This document shows positions 1 through 5,397 of a stretch of 5,397 bases of DNA, one piece after another. A model generated the notes under the pieces. It worked only from the letters and a program-made list of their open reading frames with translations, made no database searches and was not told the origin of the DNA. The DNA is from Solirubrobacterales bacterium (GTDB taxonomy: Bacteria; Actinomycetota; Thermoleophilia; Solirubrobacterales; Solirubrobacteraceae): positions 1-5,397 of the forward strand of contig JACDAP010000202.1 of NCBI GenBank assembly GCA_013695395.1, in the 5' to 3' direction. The translations under genes were made by a program, and so were the position numbers. Numbering within the stretch: position 1 is the stretch's first letter; every line of letters begins with the position of its first letter.

Positions 1-438
1 ATGGCTCTGTTGATGGCAGCTCCAGCAACTGCGCAGAATGCGACGACCGATGCCTACGGCGGCGCAGCCGGAGTGCTCGGCGAGGTCGCCAAGGGCGGCA
101 GTGCACCGTCCGGTACCGGAGCTCCCGCGGGCGGCTCCCCCGACGCCGCCGGCGTCGCCGGCGTGTCCGAGTCGGGCGAAGACGGTGCGCCCGCCGCCGG
201 CGTAGCCGGCGTGTCCGAGTCGGGCGGAGAGGGTTCGCCCGGCCGCGGCTTCACGCGCGTCGCGGCCGACGGGCAGGCGTCAGACAGCGCTTCGCCCACC
301 GCGCAGCCCATCGCCACCTCGGGCCGCCTTCCGTTCACGGGCCTGGACGTCGGGCTCTTGGCTGCGGGCAGCATGCTGCTGCTCGCGCTCGGGTTCGGCC
401 TGCGCCGCTTCGGGCGCAGCTCCGCGACGCTGGCCTGA
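1..438 (+). CDS. LPFTG-anchored surface protein, 5'-truncated
   Basis: This is a small secreted protein covalently attached to the cell wall by a sortase; its specific role is unknown. The visible part is 145 residues. The first residues (ALLMAAPATAQN) look like the end of a signal peptide with an ATA-like cleavage site. No basic n-region or full hydrophobic core precedes them, so the ATG at base 1 is probably internal and the true start lies left of the window. Residues 20-105 are Gly/Ala/Ser/Pro-rich, low-complexity and probably disordered, and they contain a 16-residue tandem duplication (49-64 and 65-80). The C-terminus is a classic sorting signal: LPFTG at 110-114, a hydrophobic segment at about 115-134 and a basic tail (RRFGR, 135-139). 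Sortase would cut between T113 and G114. It ends at a TGA, facing the polysaccharide operon on the other strand. No sortase gene is present here. The anchoring call is firm; the function and the start are not. Confidence 0.85.
   Translation: MALLMAAPATAQNATTDAYGGAAGVLGEVAKGGSAPSGTGAPAGGSPDAAGVAGVSESGEDGAPAAGVAGVSESGGEGSPGRGFTRVAADGQASDSASPTAQPIATSGRLPFTGLDVGLLAAGSMLLLALGFGLRRFGRSSATLA
145..240 (+). repeat. 48-bp in-frame tandem duplication in the surface protein
   Basis: Two adjacent 48-bp units (145-192 and 193-240) match at 44 of 48 positions by eye. They encode AAGVAGVSESGEDGAP and AAGVAGVSESGGEGSP. The first 11 residues are identical, and the differences cluster at the unit end. The unit length keeps the reading frame. 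This fits a recently duplicated stalk or linker segment of a wall-anchored protein, and copy number could vary between strains (inference). Confidence 0.9.
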
Positions 439-450
439 GCCGCGCCAAGC

Positions 451-479
451 CCAGCCCCTCGGATTCGCCGGGGGGCTGG
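451..479. terminator. Hairpin between convergent genes, probable bidirectional terminator
   Basis: The arms are 451-462 (CCAGCCCCTCGG) and 468-479 (CCGGGGGGCTGG), around a 5-nt loop (ATTCG). They form a 12-bp stem with one G-T wobble. It starts 13 bases after the stop codon of the plus-strand surface-protein gene and lies 55 bases beyond the stop of the minus-strand kinase gene, so it can serve both. No T-tract follows, as is common for GC-rich actinobacterial terminators. The structure is read directly from the sequence; termination is inferred from its placement. Confidence 0.7.
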
Positions 480-534
480 CGGTAGCAGAGCCGAGCCGCT
501 CGACCCAGACGCTTCGACCCGGCGGCACGGTTGG

Positions 535-1947
535 TCACTCCGCCCGTCGGCCCACCAGCGGCCCGGGCCGGGCCGCGCCGGCGAGCTCCGTCTCGGTGAA
601 CCCGTAGTACTCACCGCCGGTGCTCTCGCCCTCGCGATTGATGATCACGCCGAGCACGTTGGCGTGCGCGCGGCGCAGCTGCTCCACGGCACGCAGGAGG
701 CCCGTTCTTTTGGTCCGCTTGCGGTCCACGACGAGGACGACCCCCTCGGTGGCAGCAGAGATCATCGAAGCGTCGGCGGCCACCCCGAGCGGTGGAGAGT
801 CGAAGAGGACGAGGTCGAAGACCTTGCGCGTGCGCTCCTCGAGCTCCTTCAGCCGCCCCGCACCGAGCAACGCCGCAGGATTCGGCGGGATCGGGCCGGA
901 CGGCAAGAGGCTGAGGTCTGGCCCGTCGAGGCGGATCGTCGCGTCGGTGACCGCCATCGCCTCCGCGCTGGCGAGGAATGACGACAGTCCCGCGCTGCCG
1001 CGGTCCGGACCCGCGGCCAGCATCGTCGACAACCTCGGTCGTCGGAGGTCGCCATCGATCAGGAGCGTGCGGATGCCGAACTCCTGCGCGGCACGGGCGA
1101 GCCCCAGGCAGGTCGTGGACTTGCCCTCGGATTGGCCGGGGCTGACGATCGCGAGGGTCGCCGGCCGGCTCCCGCGGTTGACGAATGCGAGGTTGGCCAG
1201 CGCGAAGCGGAAGGCCTCGTCGAAGTGACGCTGAGCCGGCGAGGGCGGACCCTCCCGCAGCTCGGCCCCCACGATGTCCGCGGACGCCCTCGGGATGCGC
1301 CCGAGGAGTGGGAGGCCCGCCACCTCGTTGGCGACCTCATCGACCTCGAGCCGCTCGTCGGTCCGGTGACGGAGGAGGGCCGCACCCGGGGCGGCGATGA
1401 CGGCCAGCAGGGCGGCGATCGCGAGGTAGAGCACCGGCCTCGGACGGACCGGGTCCTCGATGAGCGGTGCTCCCTGCGCCACGGTGACGCGGGCCGCTGC
1501 CGCCGAGTCCGTCCCGCTCGTCAGCCGCCGGGCCGATTCGATGAACACCTGGGCGTAGGTGTCGGCCACCGCCTGCGCGTCGCGTGGGGAAGCGCCACTG
1601 GACCGGATGGCGATGAGCTGGCTCTCCGGCACCGGGGCGATCGAGGTGCCGGCCTGCAGCTCGCCGCCCGTGGTCTCGAACGGGAGGCGCTCCGCGACGC
1701 TGCGGGCGATGTTCAGCGTCTGCAGGAGCTCGGAGTAGGTCTTGGTGACGACCTGGTTGCTCTGGACCTGCTCGAAGTCGTTGGCGTTCGGGTCCGCGGA
1801 TGTGACGTAGAGATAGGCCGTCGTCTCGTAGACCTTGTCCATGCGCAGGGTGACGAATGTCGCCGTCGCCATGACGAGGAGGAACGTCAGGAGGAACGTC
1901 AGCAGGCGCCGCCAGATGACGCCGAGCATCTGTTCGAGGCTCAGCAC
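535..1947 (-). CDS. Wzz-type polysaccharide co-polymerase fused to a BY-kinase (tyrosine autokinase)
   Basis: This 470-residue inner-membrane protein is expected to control chain length and export of an exopolysaccharide or capsule. The N-terminal Wzz-like part has a membrane helix at about 12-32, an extracytoplasmic segment of about 135 residues, a Pro-rich motif (PVRPRP, 166-171) and a second helix at about 172-192. The cytoplasmic BY-kinase domain follows, with Walker A SPGQSEGKST (269-278, K276), Walker A' IDGDLRRP (297-304, D298 and D300) and Walker B LVLFDSPP (379-386, D383). The domain starts with EAFRFAL (244-250), where the family's EX2RX2R oligomerisation motif keeps E244 and R247 but has Leu at the last position. 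The C-terminal tyrosine cluster is only Y447-Y448. The start is a GTG with no clear Shine-Dalgarno sequence. It is chosen because LSLEQMLGVIWRR matches the usual start of Wzz-type proteins and no in-frame start is seen close upstream. It is the last gene of the three-gene operon. In Firmicutes the two halves are separate proteins (CpsC/CpsD-type). Confidence 0.92.
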   Translation of the reverse strand: MLSLEQMLGVIWRRLLTFLLTFLLVMATATFVTLRMDKVYETTAYLYVTSADPNANDFEQVQSNQVVTKTYSELLQTLNIARSVAERLPFETTGGELQAGTSIAPVPESQLIAIRSSGASPRDAQAVADTYAQVFIESARRLTSGTDSAAAARVTVAQGAPLIEDPVRPRPVLYLAIAALLAVIAAPGAALLRHRTDERLEVDEVANEVAGLPLLGRIPRASADIVGAELREGPPSPAQRHFDEAFRFALANLAFVNRGSRPATLAIVSPGQSEGKSTTCLGLARAAQEFGIRTLLIDGDLRRPRLSTMLAAGPDRGSAGLSSFLASAEAMAVTDATIRLDGPDLSLLPSGPIPPNPAALLGAGRLKELEERTRKVFDLVLFDSPPLGVAADASMISAATEGVVLVVDRKRTKRTGLLRAVEQLRRAHANVLGVIINREGESTGGEYYGFTETELAGAARPGPLVGRRAE

Positions 1948-1998
1948 GGCGGCTTCACGGGATGCGGTCGAGGCATGGCCCGGAGACGCTACCGTGCC

Positions 1999-2020
1999 GG
2001 GCCCGGATCAGGCCGGGCCC
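1999..2020 (-). terminator. GC-only hairpin over a stop codon, possible attenuator
   Basis: The arms GGGCCCGG (1999-2006) and CCGGGCCC (2013-2020) form a perfect 8-bp, all-G/C stem with a 6-nt loop. The loop holds the TGA stop (2008-2010) of the coiled-coil gene. The hairpin sits about 50 bases before the GTG start of the co-polymerase/kinase gene and has no T-tract. It could act as a partial terminator, or as a processing or stability element between the two genes. The hairpin is certain as sequence; its function is inferred. Confidence 0.4.
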
Positions 2021-3288
2021 TCGAGGGCCGCCCGATCGAGGCGCTCCTCCAGCTCGTGCCGACGGGTGTCCGCGGCCTCGGCTCGTGCTTCTGCGGCGGC
2101 CACCGCGTCGCGCATGTCGGCGAGCTGCGCGCGCAACTCGTCGGCCTCGGCGTCCGGCTCGCCGGCCGGAGCGGCTCCCGCCGTGGCCATGTCCAGCCGG
2201 TCGAGGAGTGCGGCGCGGGCCGCCTCTCCCTCGACGAGCAGCTGCTCCAGACGCCGGCGTGCCTGCTGCTCATCCGCCGCACGCGCGTGTGCGTCGGCGA
2301 CCGCACCGCGCAGGTCCGCTTCCACATCGGACGGCCCCCCGCCCACCTGCGCGTGGTCGAGTCGACCGATGAGGCGGTCGCGTTCGGCGACCACCGCCGC
2401 GAGCCGCTCGTCGCTCGCCCGGCGCGCGGCCTCGGCATCCTGGAGCGCCGCCTGCAGCTCCTCGACCCGCGGGCCCCCCGCGGTGCCAGCCGCTTCACGC
2501 TCGAGCAGCAGACGGCGGAGCGCTTCGAGCTCCTCGTGCTCCGCTGTGGCGGCGGCGACCGAGGACTGAATGCGGTCGTTCGCATCCTGCAGCGCCCGGG
2601 CCTCCTGGGACGCGTCGACGAGCTGCGCCTGCAACGCCGCGCGATCGCGTCGCGCCCGGTCGAGCTGCTCGTCGCGGGCCTGCAGGACCTCTCGCGCGGC
2701 GGCCAGGCGCGAGTCGCGGAGCTGCAGCTCGCTCGCCAGGGTCCGAGCGCCGGCCTCCGCGATCTCGAGGCGGTCACGGAGGTCGTCAAGCTCGGTTGCC
2801 GCGGTCTCGGCGAGCTGCTTCTCCTCGGCGGCGGACGCCGCGAGGCGGCGCGCCTCGTCCCCCTCCCCGAGATCGAAGGTCGCGAGCAGGCGCCGGATGT
2901 CCGCGGCGACCTGCGGCCGGTCCTCGGCCGCCAGCCGCTGGCGGAGGTCGAGCGCCAGGGCCGCGGCGCCCGACGGGTCGAGCCGGCCGAACGCCAAGTT
3001 GTGCAGAGATGGCGCGCCGAGGTCGACCTGCCGACCGTCGGCGTCGATCAGCGTGAAGTCCCGGGCCGCCCCGAGCGCCCCGGTCCGCACCGCGAACGCG
3101 GTTTGCCACGGCCCGTCGCCTCTGGGACCGGCTCCGGGCAGCGGCCGGGCGCGGCGCGGGCCGCCCGGCGCCTCGAAGCGGAGCTCGACCTCGGGTGCGA
3201 CCGCGTCCCAGCGGCCCGCGACCTGAACGAGCGTCAACCCCCCCGGCGCCAAAATGCCCTCGAAGCGCTCGACCGTGAACCGACTCAC
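2008..3288 (-). CDS. Uncharacterised protein: beta-rich N-terminal domain plus long coiled coil
   Basis: I do not recognise a named family. The protein is 426 residues with no signal peptide or membrane helix, so it is probably cytoplasmic. Residues about 15-95 look like a compact beta-rich domain with spaced landmarks: AGRWDAV (24-30), VELRF (34-38), a WQTAFAV strand (61-67), DFTLIDADGRQVDL (77-90) and a closing AP. Residues about 105-140 form a helical linker. From about 145 to 422 the sequence is almost wholly Ala/Glu/Arg/Leu-rich heptad-like coiled coil. It is broken by Gly/Pro-rich hinges near 268-273, 315-320 and 368-380. The start is a GTG 10 nt downstream of the sugar transferase stop, so the two genes are probably co-transcribed and perhaps translationally coupled; the Shine-Dalgarno sequence is weak. 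Its place between the initiating transferase and the co-polymerase/kinase suggests a scaffold or regulator of the glycan machinery (inference). Ala-rich coiled coils match many unrelated proteins, so homology to filament or SMC-type proteins should not be assumed. Confidence 0.8.
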   Translation of the reverse strand: MSRFTVERFEGILAPGGLTLVQVAGRWDAVAPEVELRFEAPGGPRRARPLPGAGPRGDGPWQTAFAVRTGALGAARDFTLIDADGRQVDLGAPSLHNLAFGRLDPSGAAALALDLRQRLAAEDRPQVAADIRRLLATFDLGEGDEARRLAASAAEEKQLAETAATELDDLRDRLEIAEAGARTLASELQLRDSRLAAAREVLQARDEQLDRARRDRAALQAQLVDASQEARALQDANDRIQSSVAAATAEHEELEALRRLLLEREAAGTAGGPRVEELQAALQDAEAARRASDERLAAVVAERDRLIGRLDHAQVGGGPSDVEADLRGAVADAHARAADEQQARRRLEQLLVEGEAARAALLDRLDMATAGAAPAGEPDAEADELRAQLADMRDAVAAAEARAEAADTRRHELEERLDRAALEGPA

Positions 3289-3298
3289 ATGCGCCCGC

Positions 3299-4705
3299 TC
3301 ACAGGCCTCGCCCGTCGATGATCGCCATAGGGGTCAGGAGGAGGATCTTCAGGTCCAACCATGGGGACCAGTTCTCCACGTACCAATTGTCCCACTCGAC
3401 GCGGTCCTCGAGCGAGGTCTCCCCGCGCAGGCCCGAGACCTGCGCCCAGCCCGTCAGCCCGGACTTCACGCGGTGGCGGTCGCCGTAGCGGTACATCCGT
3501 TCTCCGAACATCTGCGCGTAGTGCAGGCGCTCGGGGCGCGGGCCCACGAGCGACATGTCGCCGCGAGCGACGTTCCAGAGCTGGGGCAGCTCGTCGAGCG
3601 ACAAGCGGCGCATGAACGTGCCGATCCGCGTGCGGCGGTCCTCGCTGCTTGTGGTCACCGCGTCGGCACCGAGGACCTGCGCCGCCCAGGCCGCGTCGTT
3701 CTCCTGGCCCGCGGCGCCGACGCGCATCGAGCTGAACTTCAACATCTCGAACTCGCGGCCGTCGCGGCCCATCCGGACCTGGCGGAAGAGGATTGGCCCG
3801 GGGGAGGCGAGGCGGACGAGCAGGGCGAGCAGGAGGTACAGCGGCGAGATCATGAGCAGCGCGACGCCGGCGATGACGCGGTCCAGCGCGTACTTGACCT
3901 CGAACTGCCAGCCCCGGGGGTCGACGGTCGCCAACCGCAGGAGCGCGACGCCGCCGAGGTGCTCGACGCGCGAGCGGCGGGTGACCTCCTCGAACAGCCG
4001 CGGGACGAGCAGCACGTCGACGTCGAGGGAGCGGGCTTGGCGTAGGAGCCGCAGAAGCACGGGCGGCGGCGCGGTGGAGAACGTGACGAGCATGTGCTCC
4101 ACCCCGTGCTCGTGCACGATCGCTTCGAGGTCGTAGGAGTCGCCGAGGACCGGCGGGAGGTCGGGCCCCAGCTCCCGCGGCTGCCGGTCGAGGAAGCCGA
4201 TGGGCCGCAGGCCGATCTCGGGCCGCGAGAGAAGCCGCCGGGCCAGGGACTGCCCGACGTTGCCCGCGCCCACGATCAGCGTGGGCATCCCATAGCGTCC
4301 CGAGGAGTGCGTCGCGACGTTGACGGCCAGGCGCCCCGCGAAGAGGTAGACGGCGGCGAAGCCCCACAGCCGCACGGTCTCGGCGGCGGCGAACGGCTCG
4401 TCCTCGAGGACGACCCGTGACGTGATCACGACGCTCGCGGCGATCGCGGTCGCCACCAGCACCTCGGTCACGTGGTCGAAGATCGAGGTCTGCAGGCGTG
4501 TGCGGTAGCTCCCGCGGGCCAGCAGGTTCAGCAGGACGACCGTCAGGTAGATCGCCGTCCAGCCCGGGCTGGCGACCCCCTTCCCGCCCGCCAGCGCGCT
4601 GACGATGACCGCGAGGCCGCCGGCGACGGCATCGACGACCGCGAGCGACATGGCGCGTTTGCGGCGGGGGCGAAGGCGCGAGGAGTTGTGCGGGGTCAGG
4701 GTCAC
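3299..4705 (-). CDS. Polyprenyl-phosphate hexose-1-phosphate transferase (initiating sugar transferase)
   Basis: This enzyme moves a sugar-1-phosphate from a nucleotide sugar to undecaprenyl phosphate, the first membrane step of exopolysaccharide synthesis. As called it has 468 residues, usual for the WbaP/WcaJ-like family. A basic N-terminus (RLRPRRKR, 11-18) precedes four membrane helices at about 19-38, 48-64, 82-100 and 113-130. A Rossmann-like domain follows, with LIVGAGNVGQSLARRL at 143-158. The C-terminal bacterial sugar transferase domain begins with the membrane-inserted helix at about 275-298. It carries SPGPILFRQ (301-309), EMLKFSSMR (320-328), the catalytic-type Asp-Glu pair in SLDELPQLWNV (D371, E372), GDMSLVGPRPE (382-392) and SGLTGWAQVSGLRG (415-428). 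The GTG at 4705 is chosen because it keeps the basic segment before the first helix. ATG at 4651 (residue 19) and GTG at 4783 are alternatives, and none has a good Shine-Dalgarno sequence. It is the first gene of the operon. The sugar it transfers cannot be read from the sequence. Confidence 0.93.
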   Translation of the reverse strand: MTLTPHNSSRLRPRRKRAMSLAVVDAVAGGLAVIVSALAGGKGVASPGWTAIYLTVVLLNLLARGSYRTRLQTSIFDHVTEVLVATAIAASVVITSRVVLEDEPFAAAETVRLWGFAAVYLFAGRLAVNVATHSSGRYGMPTLIVGAGNVGQSLARRLLSRPEIGLRPIGFLDRQPRELGPDLPPVLGDSYDLEAIVHEHGVEHMLVTFSTAPPPVLLRLLRQARSLDVDVLLVPRLFEEVTRRSRVEHLGGVALLRLATVDPRGWQFEVKYALDRVIAGVALLMISPLYLLLALLVRLASPGPILFRQVRMGRDGREFEMLKFSSMRVGAAGQENDAAWAAQVLGADAVTTSSEDRRTRIGTFMRRLSLDELPQLWNVARGDMSLVGPRPERLHYAQMFGERMYRYGDRHRVKSGLTGWAQVSGLRGETSLEDRVEWDNWYVENWSPWLDLKILLLTPMAIIDGRGL

Positions 4706-4752
4706 ACGCGACCCGGGGGAGAGCAGCGCTGGGTCGCGACCGGGATGTGACC
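4700..4752. repeat. Interrupted 15-bp inverted repeat over the transferase start codon
   Basis: The outer arms are GGTCACA (4700-4706) and TGTGACC (4746-4752). The inner arms are CGCGACCC (4707-4714) and GGGTCGCG (4731-4738), with a 16-nt loop and a 7-nt one-sided bulge (4739-4745). Both arm pairs match perfectly. A separate 10-bp perfect palindrome, GGTCGCGACC, lies at 4732-4741. The proposed GTG start (4705-4703, minus strand) is inside the left outer arm, so in RNA the start codon could be paired. As DNA the arms could be operator half-sites. The repeat is seen; its role is inferred. Confidence 0.6.
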
Positions 4753-4804
4753 AGCGTACATCGCCTGTTGATCGGCACGTCACCCCGACAGCAGAACCCG
4801 TGCG
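4706..4804. promoter_or_regulatory. Divergent intergenic region, likely holding both promoters
   Basis: These 99 bases separate the divergent starts of the minus-strand transferase operon and the plus-strand membrane protein, so promoters for both should lie here. No convincing consensus pair is visible. The best minus-strand candidate is a -10-like TACGCT (4758-4753) with a -35-like GTGACG (4783-4778) and a long 19-nt spacer, which is weak. GTCAC-type elements recur at 4701-4705, 4747-4751 (inverted) and 4779-4783. If the weak promoter is real, the transcript would begin near 4746 and mostly lack the outer arm of the inverted repeat. Confidence 0.5.
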
Positions 4805-5397
4805 ATGCTTCTGCGCATGGACTGGTTCAGGGACGAACCCGGCACGCGGGCCGTCGCCCCCCACGTCCTCGTCCTGATGCCGCTTGGGGCCCTCGTCGCC
4901 TGGTGGGCGTTCGACGAGGGTGGCTACCAACCCGTGGACTGGCAGCCCGGGGCGGTGTTGGCCCTCCTGCTTGCCGCGCTGGTCGTGTGCACCCCGACGC
5001 TGCGGGTCGCGCGCCGGCCGACGCGACGCGGACTCGTCGCGCTGGGTGCATTCGCGCTGTACACCGCCTGGTCCTACGCATCCGTCGGTTGGGCCGGCTC
5101 GACGGGCACGGCGCTCGAGGGGTCGCACCGCTGCGCCCTCCTGCTTGCCGCGATGGTCGTCACCTGCGGTGCCGCCCCCCCGCCGAAGGTCCTCTGGGGC
5201 GCGGCTACCTTCGTCGCCGGCGTCATCGGCCTGGCCGCGCTCGTCACGCTGCGCCGCATCGACGCCGCCGACGCGGCGCTGGGACTCTTCCTCGACGGGC
5301 GCCTGCTCGCGGGGCTGGGCTACTTCAACGCGGACGCGGCGTTCTTCACCACGGGGGCGCTGCTCGCCTGCGTCGCGGCCTCGCAGCGGCGCACGCC
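4805..5397 (+). CDS. O-antigen ligase/polymerase-like membrane protein, N-terminal part
   Basis: This frame stays open from the ATG at 4805 to the right edge (197 complete codons), so the gene is cut by the window. An in-frame stop at 4769-4771 and no earlier ATG or GTG make 4805 the first possible start; ATG at 4817 is the alternative, and neither has a clear Shine-Dalgarno sequence. The protein is strongly hydrophobic, with predicted helices near 20-36, 48-63, 76-92, 107-122, 129-148 and 175-192. The segment GRLLAGLGYFNADAAFF (165-181) resembles the GY-x-N signature loop of actinobacterial O-antigen ligase (WaaL/Wzy-like) proteins. That resemblance and the neighbouring transferase operon support a role in polymerising or transferring a lipid-linked glycan across the membrane. 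The conserved large periplasmic loop of the family would lie beyond the window, so ligase and polymerase cannot be told apart. Confidence 0.72.
   Translation, partial: MLLRMDWFRDEPGTRAVAPHVLVLMPLGALVAWWAFDEGGYQPVDWQPGAVLALLLAALVVCTPTLRVARRPTRRGLVALGAFALYTAWSYASVGWAGSTGTALEGSHRCALLLAAMVVTCGAAPPPKVLWGAATFVAGVIGLAALVTLRRIDAADAALGLFLDGRLLAGLGYFNADAAFFTTGALLACVAASQRRT

Noticed and set aside
54..614. A minus-strand frame antisense to the LPFTG protein gene.
   Set aside because: The plus-strand reading gives a complete sorting signal and in-frame repeats. The antisense product is low-complexity Pro/Ser/Arg-rich sequence and also overlaps the kinase gene end.
1132..3321. A 729-codon open frame on the plus strand.
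   Set aside because: It is antisense to two well-supported or clearly structured minus-strand genes, its product has no recognisable domain, and it is Arg/Gly/Val-rich as expected for a shadow frame in very GC-rich DNA.
3254..4136. Plus-strand open frames (3254-4045 and 3555-4136) antisense to the sugar transferase.
   Set aside because: They are Arg/Ala/Ser-rich shadows of a gene with clear catalytic motifs on the other strand.
4746..4752. A CRP-like site suggested by the TGTGA and TCACA elements near the transferase start.
   Set aside because: The half-sites are in the everted order (TCACA left, TGTGA right) with about 40 bases between them, which does not match the TGTGA-N6-TCACA arrangement.
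3285..4778. A 497-codon minus-strand frame ending in ATGTGA near the coiled-coil gene start.
   Set aside because: It overlaps the sugar transferase in another frame and translates to Arg/Pro/Ala-rich sequence without domains.
3299..5128. A longer version of the sugar transferase starting at 5128.
   Set aside because: The extra ~140 residues are Arg/Pro/Gly-rich low-complexity sequence, would run antisense through the O-antigen-ligase-like gene, and match nothing in the transferase family, whose N-terminus fits the GTG at 4705.
5175..5181. A run of seven C in the O-antigen-ligase-like gene as a possible phase-variation tract.
   Set aside because: It is short, the frame reads through it normally, and such runs are expected by chance in DNA this GC-rich.

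Overview
The window is about 5.4 kb of very GC-rich DNA with strong third-position G/C bias. It has the look of an actinobacterial chromosome. The combination of an LPFTG-anchored surface protein, a fused Wzz-type/BY-kinase protein and a GY-x-N-type O-antigen-ligase-like membrane protein suggests a deep-branching actinomycete (Thermoleophilia/Solirubrobacterales-like). That lineage call is inference from protein style, not from a marker gene. No RNA gene, mobile element or CRISPR array was seen.

Layout: (1) 1-438, plus strand, the 3' part of a small sortase-anchored surface protein whose start lies left of the window. (2) 439-534, a convergent intergenic gap with a strong 12-bp hairpin, probably a shared terminator. 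(3) 535-4705, three minus-strand genes in the same direction with gaps of only 10 and 60 nt, probably one operon. In transcription order these are a polyprenyl-phosphate sugar-phosphate transferase (starts glycan synthesis on the lipid carrier), an unrecognised protein with a beta-rich N-terminus and a long coiled coil, and a Wzz-like polysaccharide co-polymerase fused to a BY-kinase. (4) 4706-4804, a 99-bp divergent intergenic region with a long inverted repeat that overlaps the likely GTG start of the transferase gene. (5) 4805 to the right edge, plus strand, the N-terminal part of a multi-spanning O-antigen ligase/polymerase-like membrane protein.

Taken together this is one edge of an exopolysaccharide or capsule locus. 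The transferase loads the first sugar phosphate on undecaprenyl phosphate, glycosyltransferases (not in the window) extend it, the ligase/polymerase-like protein polymerises or transfers the chain, and the co-polymerase/kinase controls chain length and export. The part without a known role is the coiled-coil protein lodged between the initiating enzyme and the chain-length regulator. It is the best candidate here for something undescribed, although nothing in the sequence alone proves a new system.
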